The notes under the pieces are model-generated. The model saw only the letters and a list, made by a program, of their open reading frames with translations, ran no database searches and was not told the DNA's origin. A stretch of 64,000 nucleotides of DNA from Nectonema munidae. Its lineage: Eukaryota; Nematomorpha; Nectonematoida; Nectonematidae. Where the stretch lies: the NCBI GenBank assembly GCA_030549495.1, contig JAUIRK010000923.1, positions 310,001 to 374,000 on the forward strand, given 5' to 3'. A program made the translations under genes and the position numbers. Below are positions 12,801-24,800 of the stretch, piece after piece (within the stretch, counting starts at the first letter, position 1; each line of letters begins with the position of its first letter).

Positions 12801-15800
12801 ACTGTCTTATGAAAATAATTCGGCGAAATGTTCGAGGACCAAACTAACATAAATCAAAGTATACGAGAAAAGAAAATCATTGCGTTTTTTTTAAATATTT
12901 TTGTCTAGAAATAAAATTCTGACAGCTGTCATAAATAGATCAAGTACATTTTTATCAACTGAAACATTTTGTTTAGATATTATATTTTTATTATAATAAT
13001 CAACAAATTTTCTTTAAAAAAATGATAATTAATTATGTAGCGTTACTTATAAAATTTAACAATCGAACATTATAAAAAATATCTCTGCTCAAATATTAAG
13101 CAAATAGAGTATTCTTGCTTTTAAACTGAATAGATAGTCAAAATATTCATTCCCAAATAACTATTGAAAGACTTGACTTGTAAAAATTAAAGTTTTCAAA
13201 TGTTACAAAATGTAACAAACGTAGTGATAAAGATTAAGTGACTTTTGTTAAAAAAAAATCTTAGCGCGAGTCTAACAATATTCATTGATATAAAATTGTA
13301 ACGATTGTAAACTATTTTAATTTAATTCTAAATGCAAATTAGATAGAAGCAGTGGTGTAACCAGAAAAAAAGTTAATAGGGGGAGGGGCACAATTTAAAA
13401 ACAAAAAACGTGAGCAACATTTTGTATACTTTCTTGATCCATTCATTGGAGAAATTTTCAAAAACTGATATCGCATAAGATGCATGGGGCACCATGCGGT
13501 ACATAGGAGTGTGGGCACGGCCCCTCATGCCCCAGCCTAGATACGTCACTGGAGAGAAGAGAACTGAATGAGATAGGAAGGCTTAACAAGAGAAGAGGGC
13601 TTGAATGAAAGAAGAGAGCTTGAGTTTTAGCAGAGAAAGCGGAAGAGAAAAACAGAGGAGACAGAAAGAGAAATAGAATCACTGTGACAGAAGATGAGAA
13701 AATCTAGTGGATCATCAACGTGTGTTTGCTCAAAAATACTATAAAGAGGAGACACTGTGATAAACATTGCTTAATTATTGTGTGCATATTGAAGCAATGG
13801 ATTATTATTATATAGCTCTCACGCATCGTCTGTAAAATATGTTCGATAAGAATTTCAGAGCAGCTTGGCATTTATAGAAAATTATTGGTGGTGGGGGTCG
13901 TTTTTTTTATATCTAATCATTTGGTTGTCGTATCGTTTCCCTAAAATGAAAAATATTTCACCTCAACATGAGTTTTCTGCATAAAATTTGCTATTTTATT
14001 TAATAATTGCTGGTAGTATTTAAAAAAAAGTGAATAATCTTTTTTATTAAAAACTGTCAAGGATAATAAAAATAGTTAAAAAAAAAAGAGAAAAATTTCA
14101 TTCGAAAATTTGTCTTTTTGACAATCAAGATTCAAAAAAACATTTTCATTCAAAAACATTTAAAAGAAATTTACATTTCTTGGGTTTTTCTCATTATTAA
14201 AAGCAAAAATAGTACCTGAATTTACTCTTGCGGTATCTAAGAGAAAAAAAAAGTGGCTACTGTCCATTTTTTTTGGTTTTCTATTTGTAGAATAATTTCT
14301 TATTCTCTGATTGACTATATCCGTTCCACCCTTGGAAAAATCGTACTGTTTAAAAATTGCAGGTTTACTTTTTTCATCGTCTACTGTAATTCATAAAATG
14401 GGGGGGGGGGGGGGGGGGGAGGTCAAAACTTTCCTTAGAATATACTACATAACTATGAATTGATAAAAATTCTCTATCTATATCCCAGCAAAACTTATAA
14501 GAAAATTCATCTCTATTATTTAAACTTTTTATACTTTGCGAAATACCTTTTCTTCTTGTGTCTATTGTACCGACTATAGTTAATCCTTTTTTATACAGCC
14601 AATCAGCTAGCTTTATAGAGGTATACAAACAACGATCAATGGTTAAATTTCGACCTCTCAAAGATAAATATGCAGCGATGATGCCTCTTATAAGTGTAAA
14701 AGTTCTATATAATTTTTCTCAATAATATACATCGTTACCTTGGTAAAACTTGGATGGCATTTTCTGAAGAAGAAGGAGCTTACTTTATATATACAAATGT
14801 AAGAAAATTTGAGAAGTTATAACTTCATTCCTCCGAAATAGAAACCTATCAAATTTTGCATATCCGTTTGCACATATAAATGGAATATTCAAAGTTTGAA
14901 AAAAATTCGAAAAAATTATTTATAATATTTAAAAAACATGATGTAATCATGCAAACTCCATTTGAAATATAATTCACAGCCTAATTTTCATTCTATAGCC
15001 CAAAAATGTAAAAAAAAATTTGCACATAAATATATGAATTAATTTTATAGTATAATGATGAGTATCAAAATTAATATTCGTGCCTCATTGGAAATTTTGA
15101 TACTGAAAAAATTAGTTTTATTATAGATTTCAAATAAAATCTAAACTTCAAAGAGAAATAAATTCATTTGTGAAATGACCAAAAATGTGAATATAGTCTT
15201 TGGAGATTGGCATGAAAACAAATCGTTCAAAAATCAGTACAATATATCTGACTGCAAACATTCCACGATTTTAAAAAAGTCACAAATTAATCAAAAATGT
15301 TAAAAAAAACTTTTTATAACTACTTAAATAAAGAGTTAATTTTTTCAGTTGAGCTGTCATATGTCAATCAATTTTTTGACAAGGTTTGATTGATTTTTAA
15401 AAAAAATAAACGTGACCATTGTATTCAGCATACATGAAAACGTGTGTATATAAATAGAAAACTTTGTATAACCATTTAAACTAAAAGTTTCTTTTTTCAG
15501 TTGAGCTGTCATATATCAATCAATTTTTTGACATGTTTGGTTGATTTTTAAAAAAAATAAACGTGTTCAGCACACTTGAAAATGGGGATATATTTGTAAA
15601 AAACTTTATACCCATTTAAACTAAAAGTTTCTTTTTTTAGTTGAACTGTCATATGTCAATCAATTTTTTGACAGGTTTGGTTGATTTTAAAAAAAATAAA
15701 CGTGACCATCGTATTCAGCACACTTGAAAATGGGTATATATGTGTAAAAAAATTTGTATACCCATTTAAACTAAAAGTGTCTTTTTTAGTTGAGCTGTCA

Positions 15801-18800
15801 AATTTCAATCAATTTTTGACAAGTTTGATTGATTTTTATAAAAAAATCACGATCAGATTTGCAATCAATTATTTAGCAGGTTCACGCGAAAATTTTGTAA
15901 AAATTTGCAATCATTCAAGAAAACCCGAGGGGGCTAAAATAGCCCCCCTCCCCCTGTTACTGAGGAAATGAGAATATGCCGTCACTAATATGGTTAAAAC
16001 AGAGCCATCCCCGAGACGACTACAAAGAACTTCTTCAACTAACGATCATATTTCTTGAAGAAGTTCCTTCTGGCTATAAAGTTCCTAGATTCATGACTGT
16101 TCATCGAGCACGCTGGATGGCCCGTGCAATTTATTGTTTTAAGATTTGGATGTTTCAAAAGCAGTTCTCAAATTTTCTCACAAAATTTGAGTCATCAAGC
16201 AGAAGTGCATGCTGCATAGAACGCCTAAACAAGGATCAAACAGGTTTGTCTTTTTGTTGCTAAGAACTATTTAGGTCTTGGTTTGACGCTGGGAATGCTG
16301 CTTCTGCTCCAAAGAATGATCTTGAGCTACTTCAAACCCTTAACTCCTCAAATCAAACTGCTTACAATAAAATGAGCCGTCATTTGTGGTAACTAAGTGA
16401 AGTCAACGTTGGTCTTGATGTCAGATTAGATTCTTCAGATAAGATTGCCATTGTGAGAAACATGAATAACGTAGGGGGCTCAGAGAATTCACCTCGAAAA
16501 ATCTGGCTTCCCAATCCAAAGAGAAAGAAACTGTCTGACCTTTGCTCCACCCAAACTAAGAATCTTTTCTCTCTTCTTGAACTCCCAGAAGACTTTCTTG
16601 AGGAAAACGATCCATCAAAATGGAAATCTTTGATTCATACGTGAAAGCAAAACAGAGAGTTGACTCTTTAATGTAGTAAATAACTTTTACTATAGCAGCA
16701 AAAAGCACCCTAATGGGTATAGGTTTGAAGAACATTGCAGTGTTTCTACTAGGTATAACTTCCTATTATTCAAAGATTTTGATAGCTTATCACGGAAGAA
16801 AGCCATGCATTCGTAGCATCAGACACAAAATGTACTTTCATGTACATGAGAACATTATGAGCATATGAACATTAACATAGTTTATCTGAGCCTTGTAATT
16901 CAATATACTTGTTTGAAACAAATAATAAATTGATCTACAAGATTCCAATGTGGTACCCTTTTTTGACCTTCTCTTTCAACAATACAATTGAACCTGCGCA
17001 AATTCCATTTTCGTCACGAACCATAATATTTTTTCAAAAGAAGAATCGCGATGCTGAAATTAGATTTAGTAAGTTGATGGTCTCGTTTTGGATTCACCAC
17101 GCTTAATAAGTAGCTTCGTGAAGGTTTCTCCGTAGAAAGTAAACAAAATTATTTGTGCTCAGAGGAAGCAGATGATTTTATGACATTTATATTATTGATT
17201 TCCATTGAAATCATGGAATCATTTCAATTTCAAATATGGATGTTCTGATTAATCCACATTGGTAATAACTTCATTTTGAAGTTTTGTTTTATTTTTGAGT
17301 TTTTCAATTTACCTACTTTTGATTTCTTGAAAAGGGGGTAAAATTTAATTTACTTACTTTTAATCTTAATTTGTCATATCAGAAGGATTCTAAAATTTTG
17401 GTACGATTTCGATTCCTCTTCATTTAAAAATTTATTTCTACTTTGAAAAAGCAAACTTTTACTAAGTTCATTTTAGATTTGTTCAACAGTATGTGAGATT
17501 ATTATCAGAAACAAGTGCAGGATAAATGGACTATATACAGATCCTAAAATACAGTTTTTACACGGTTAGTCAAAGCTTATTTTGTTACAAATTTGACCCT
17601 TATCCATGGAGTCAAGTGTTGTACTTTAACCCCACTGTATTTAGAATGTGTTTGTCATCTTTTTGAGCCTCTATAACAATAGTTCTCAACCTCTGCTTTT
17701 GCCGCCCACATAACAAAGTTTCCGAAAAAATAAGCTAGCAATATGTTATCAAAATTGTCAGGATTACACGAAATTATTTATTATTAATTCTGTACATAGA
17801 ACATAGATATATCTATGCTGTGATATATCTATGTTCTGCCCTTAAATTTTGTCTACCCACCATGTGTCTATGGCAGGGGTCGATTTGGACTGGGTTCAAT
17901 CGTCCATTCTCTATTTTTTGGGTATATCAATGTGCACCATCTTTTGTTTTGTTGCTGCCCTCTAGTGCAATGTTGTTGGTTTTTGATTTGGGCCTTTGTA
18001 AAAAAGAATGAGAACCATTTCTCTATCATTTACGTTAATAATAGCCTGCTATTAATTCTAGCAAAATGTTCAAATGTGAAGAAAAGCCTGTCAATCAAAT
18101 GACACGAATATGCTCAATAAAAGCAGCTAGTAGAAGATAGTGTGTTAGCATTTTTTTATAACATTTCAGAGGTATCTTTGATAATAATAGTAAGATTTCT
18201 CGTTGGTATTTAATGCAAAGAGTTTGCGAATAGCGCTTTTTGGAGTTAAAGAAAAGGTTGAGTTTGAAAAGAATCGTGGAAATGAGAAAGAAAAGAAATG
18301 AGGAAATAGGCAGACTTGTATTGTAGTACATACAATCAAATGCCGGAATAAAACAACCGAAATGTGAAATAAGCATGGACACGCGATATGTGGATGGAAA
18401 ATGTTTAATAAAGATGTTTTTTTTTCAAATCCTTATGTTTTATTTATTTGAAAAGTTTAAAAACATTTTGTAATTACTTTATTTTAAAAAACTATGTTGT
18501 GTCACTCTCTGTTAGATATTGCTCATGAACGAATTATTTTGTGCACAACATAGTCTAGAAAGTTGGCTCTGATATCATCCTGGTAATGTGTACCTTTCTT
18601 CTTTATATAGATATTTTTATTATACTGTTTGCCGGGTAGCGTGTTGTTTCCTGTAAACCAGCTTAGGTGGCTTATGTATGGTGTGCGCTTCAAACGACCT
18701 TAATTCGAACAACCGAACAAAAAAGGTAGCGAACTGTTATAGATCATCTCGACTCGTCAATCGTGGTTAATTATAATAACAGGCCTTCCATACATTTTTT

Positions 18801-21800
18801 TGAATAAGAATAAATTTTACAAAAATGTTAAAGAACGATAATTTAAATTAAAATTATTATTAAAGCCTGTTCTTCTCTCGCTTAGCTTGAGACAATGGAT
18901 ACTTAATAGTTCTAAGGCCCAAGCTCCTAATAAAAAATATTTAAAAAAGATTACAGTCAGATTTTTAAAAGTTCTATATGCTACGTTGTCATTATTTTTT
19001 ACCAAGTCATCTGTAGAATACATTCATATTTTCTAAGATTCGTAATTAACAAAAAAAATCTACTTTTTAAGGGATAAACTGGCCGCTCTTATCGGTCTCA
19101 TTACAGACATCTCTATGCCGATACTTTTGAAAACCTGCGATTGTTGATACGAATCCGTGTTATTCGTCCCTTTAATTTTTCACCTCACTTAGGCATAATA
19201 ACTAAATATTTTAGCAGGAAAGCGCAAATAAAATGGACCAGCAGTACGAAATCAATTTAAAAGCAGTTGCCTCCATCATACAGCAGATCGATAGGACGCA
19301 ACCAGCCGGAGCTATCTTGGTTTTTCTTCCTGGCTGGCTTGAGATCAAGGAGGTAGAAGTTCTTCTCACCAGACACTTTGCTAGCGCCATAGGCAGAAGT
19401 GTCTTTCTCTTTCTTCTTCATTCCTCCATTCCATATGGCGAGCAAACAAGAATCTTCGACAAAATGACGTATGGACATCGCAAAATCATTCTGTCAACGA
19501 ACATTTCCGAACTATCGATCACCATTGATGACATTGTGTATGTGGTTGACAGCGGGTTGGCGAGAATTCGATTGTTAGTTCGTTAACCTTTTTTATAAAT
19601 TGATGCAATAACTATTTTTGCTTGCTCTAATCACCTAGGTCTAATCCTAGTGGTACTTCCTTCTAAACCTTTTTTCTCATGATTTTTTGAACTTTTTTTA
19701 GTTGTCGGTATGGCGGCATCCATAGGGAAGAATATAATTCCTTCATAGCTGGACATATAGTAACGATCGGGAATCGAACCCAGACCATCTGCATCGAACC
19801 CTACGCTTCTACGACTGGGTCATCTACTGAAATCTTGGAGTTTTTAAAACAAATTCAATGTTTTGAACTATTTATTTCCTTATATTTTTTATTACTCTTT
19901 ATACGATAAAAAAGCGATATAATTGAAAACTTTTGGAAATATATTTTTTTTCAAACAAACTAAAAATATTGTGCTTTATTATTAAGTTATTTAAATTAAG
20001 TTAGAAAAAAGTTTAGATTAAGTTGTTAAATTAAATTAAGTTGGAATTAATATTTAAAAAATTTTATTTTTCATTCTAAATTGTTCGAAAAATTTAAATA
20101 AATCATATTTTTTTACTTTGTCTAAAATAATTAAAATTTCAAAAATTTCTGTTTATTTGGCTTAAAAATCACACTCCACTAGTTTTTCTTTTACCATTTA
20201 TCAAAATATACATTTCAAATAATCGTAATATAAACTTTTAATTTCTTCCTTATTAGTTGTACATATAGATTTGCATAAAATATTTTTTATATTTTTTTAT
20301 GATATATTTTTATTTATAAATAAAAAAAATTTTTATTGGAATTAGTTGTAAAGCTCTTTTAAATTTGACCATCATCACCTATTGAAGCCTGAAGAACAGT
20401 TCTACTTTGAACATTTTTCAGATTCTCGTCATGAGAATGAAATACCTAATCAATAATTTTAATCAATCCTGATCATCAAATACAAGGGAGCTTTTCTACT
20501 ACTTCTAATTACAACTTACCCTTGTATACACAATTAGCCTTATTATATAATGTATATAATTTTTCTTCAATTTTTTATTCAAATATTATTTAAAAAGTTA
20601 AATCAATAATCAATTGATGTATTCTTAGGATATTACTCCTTATATTGTTTCTGAGCTTAGAATTTGGGAGTCAGTGATGCCAAATCCTTATCGTAAAAAT
20701 ATCCTTAAATTTCGTCTAAGGTGGTGTTTGTTCAAACATTTTTTATCTTATTAGCAAGAAAATTGTGACAGATTTTTCAGGGAGCTTAAAATTTTGTAAG
20801 ATATTTAAATAAGCAATTTTTATTATTGTGGAAAAGGTGATGTAAATAATATAAAATAAAATAAAATTCAGGCTTCAACAAAAAGTTGAGCAATAAAGCT
20901 TTCGGATATTTTCTGGATCATATGTGTCATTTTGTGAAATACTGCTATGGTACTCAAATTTTTTTCTTGGATACGAAGTACTTGTTAACATTGAAAATTT
21001 GAATTTCATATGTACACACACGTAGACGCGTAGCCAGAGATTATGAACCCCATACATTTTTCAACCCAATGAAATAATTCTAATGGAATTTAGGAGATAC
21101 TTTCATAAAATTTCAATTATTTAGTGAAATTAACATTAATCTTAACACATCCCCTTTTCTTCTACAAATGGACCACATGAAAGAAACAATAAAGGCATTT
21201 AAAATAGGATATAAAGATTTTTACTCCTTATGACCAATATTTTTTTATAGTTTTTTTCTGGCTATGAGCTTGCACACACAAACTCCAGGGCCTATTTAAG
21301 GACGATTTACTGGACCATGTTCTCTCCCTATTTTTCTCAAAGAGTTATCAATTTTAGAAAGTTTGTTTATACTTTTTTTATAAACAATATTGGTCTCTTA
21401 GCTTTCAATTTTTCAATAGGACCACTTTTTGCCTGCTTTCATTTCCAATGGATTTTATACATTTAAAGCAGGCAATTTATATTTTGGGGACCTTGGTTCA
21501 CACTGGTCCTCAAAGGGTTAATTTAAGGAGACATTGATGAAAAAGGTTTGGAAACCGTGTAAGGTGCATTTAATGTGAGCGATAGAAGAAAGTATAGCGT
21601 TGTCGATTCAAATGATAAAGTTTTTGGATGCAGTTTAGAAACTTCAGACACTTTCACAAACAACATGATCACAACGCTGATCTCGCACTCCAACTTCATC
21701 CAGAGAAAGGGACGTGTAGGCAGAGTTTCTCCTGGCGTATGCTTTCACCTCTACACCACTGAACAGTACGACAAGATCTTAAAGAATGTTACTCCTCCTG

Positions 21801-24800
21801 AAGTATACAGGTGACTTCATTCTTCACATGTATGTGTCGTGTGGCTCATATGACAATCTGGTATAATTGTACTGGGACAAATGACAGTCGCCATATGTTC
21901 GCATGCCATATCATACTCCAATATTCTTCTATTATTATTTGTGAAATTCTTAAAACAACAACAAGGATATATAAGAATCTCAAAAACCTGGAGCTTATAG
22001 CGTTAATTAAAAAGTTGCATATTGAATCACAAAAATCTTATTTGACATGAATAATATTCCTTGGTTTGATTGGCAATTGTAACAGTACGATTGGCTGTCA
22101 ACCCACCTTCTCATATGTGCCATAACATATACATATGTATTTTTTAATTTATGTTTTCCATGCAAATAGGAAAACTTTGGAGGATTTGGTTCTATATTTC
22201 AAAAGCCTGCCCGTTGATAACTTACTGAGAGAAGAATGCGTTTTAAAGAGTTTGAATCATCTAATCTTTCCACCCGAACCAAAAGATGTAGATTCTGCAA
22301 TAAAGTTCCTAAAAGTGATTTCATTTTAATTGCCTAAAAGAAGATATAGTTTACCTAAAACTTTCCAAATTCACTACTAAACCTTCATTTTTGTTAAGTC
22401 AATTACAACTCTATCTTCCACACCCCCAGTTATATTTCAATTAAGTTAATATTCATTTTATTTATTATTAGTTTAAACATATTATGTCTATTCAATTTTG
22501 CCGCCCCCCCTCCTTCTCTAAAATTATTTTTGGATCCACTTCAATAATATAAAGTTTATATGTGATTATACATACGCACATTTTCAAATTTTATTGAAAG
22601 AATCCGAATAAGTAAAAATGCTATAATTGAAAAACAGAGTTAATTATTATTTATTATTATCAAAGATTTTGTAATTTTTGAAATATTGATTGAAAAGTTA
22701 TTGATTCGTTCGTGAAGCACTAGATATGATATTTTAACCTTCATGTTTTGGTTAAGTCAAATAAATATACCTATTATCATAAAATGCTCATCTTTTTTTT
22801 ATTTATGCGTGAAACATTTTTTACCAATTCCTTCAGCAAGTAATAGCGCGTCTCTCATATAGGTATTTATAGTAAAAAAAATCTTAAAAGGCCAATTAGA
22901 ATTGAAAAAAGGCAATTTGTAAGTAAAAATGATATACAGTAGAATCTCGCTACTATGCCCCCTCGGTACTATGCCACTCTCGCTACTATGCCACTTTCAC
23001 TCGGTCCGGACAAAATTCAGTAGAAAATAAACTTACTATGCCACCACCTAATCTCGCTATTATGCCACTATTTATTTGTGTGTTGCGTTTTTTCAACTTT
23101 TTTTACAAAATTAATGAATATATTTTTTTAGATTTATTATTTTTATTTGCGTAAAAAATTAACATGTCAGATATAAAACGCAAGCGAACCGATTTCACTC
23201 TAAAGCAGAAAAAAGAAATTATTGATGCCGAAAAAAATGAGCCTAATCAGTCCAAGCTGGCCAGAGAAATAAGCAAGAAATGGGGTATTGAAGTGAAGAG
23301 AACTACGGTAAAAAGCATTCTCAGCAAAAAGGATGCAATCGAGGCTGCAATCAAAACTGGATTTTCATCGAAACGCGTTAAGTTGACGCAGGCTCACGAT
23401 CCAAATCTCGATGAAGGGGTGCTCATGTGGCTGAAGCAAGCGAGAGGACACAATCTGCCTGTCAGTGGAAGTCTGGTCAAAGAAAAGGCAATGAAACTGG
23501 CCGAGATAATGCACATTCCGGGATTCATGGCAAGCGACGGTTGGCTGGACAATTTCAAAAAGCGTCACGGCATTACTTTTAAAACAATACAAGGAGAAGC
23601 AGGAGCGGTAAATTTGCAATCACTTTTTGAGTGGCAACAACAGGTTCTCCGACCTTTGCTTGCACAATTTTCTGCAGAAGACGTCTTCAATCTAGACGAA
23701 ACTGGACTCTTCTGGCAGCTGCTACCAAACAAGACCATGGCTTTCAGAGGAGAGCGGTGCACTGGAGGTAAAAAAAGTAAGCAAAGAATCACTCTTCTGG
23801 TTGGAGCAAACATGAGCGGCAACGAAAAGCTTCCTCTTCTGGTGATTGGCAATTCAAAGAAACCGCGTGCCTTCAAAAACAAAAAAATTCCGGTGACATA
23901 CAAGGCAAATTCGAAAGCGTGGATGACGGCGGAGCTCTTCGAAGAAACATTGCGTGAGTGGAACGAGCGACTCGTCAAGCAGGGACGCAAAGTGCTGCTT
24001 TGTCTCGATAACTTCTGTGGCCACCCATCTGATCTCCAGTTCGACAATATAAAGCTGCTATTTTTTCCTCCTAACACAACATCAATCTCGCAACCAATGG
24101 ATCAGGGGGTTATAGAGAGTCTCAAACGCCACTACAAGAAACTTTTGCTCTCTCGCAGGCTTGAAGCCATAGACGAGGAAAGAGAGTTTAAGTTCACGTT
24201 GCGTGATGCTCTACACGTTGCCCGGTATGCTTGGGAGCAGGTTAACAAATCGGTCATCAAAAACTGTTTTGTAAAAGCTAAGTTTGTGGAAGAAGAAATT
24301 GATCAGATTGAGCCAAAAGATGAAGAGTTGCTCGAGATTTGGAATGCTTTGCCTACTGAGGAAAAGATGCACAATAACGAGGAGATTGAGCTAACTGACT
24401 TTCTCAATGCTGACGAGCGTCTCGCAACTAGTGGCTCTCTTCTGCTAGAGGAGATTGCTGAGGAAGTGCTGAAAAGCAAGGAACAAATTGAAAGCGAAGA
24501 CGACAAGGAAATTATCGAAGAGGAAGTGGTTCAATTCCAAGAAGCCCAAAGAGCGTGGAGCACTGTTCGAAAATTTATGCAGCATTGTAGCGTAAAGCTC
24601 AAAGTGATGCAAGCGTGCGATTGTTTAGATCAAGAAATGCTTGAGATCCGCCATATGAAAATGCGTCAGACAACCATTTTTGAGAGCTTTGGAATAGGAC
24701 ACAAATATATAAAAAAATAAAACTGTTTTTTAATAAATGTGATTTTATTTGAAAAAATAAGGCTATTTTTACAAAACCCTCGCTACTATGCCACTCTCGC

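Noticed and set aside
12662-12850. Repetitive peptide frame (DNS..YFHKT) on the - strand
   Set aside because: It is a by-product of a 42-bp tandem repeat, whose period is a multiple of three.
19700-19830. Possible true tRNA gene
   Set aside because: A and B boxes exist, but no foldable acceptor stem is apparent and the same tail recurs at 49476, so it is a SINE.
23565-24077. 170-codon - strand frame inside the Tigger transposase
   Set aside because: Antisense shadow of an intact transposase; no independent signals.
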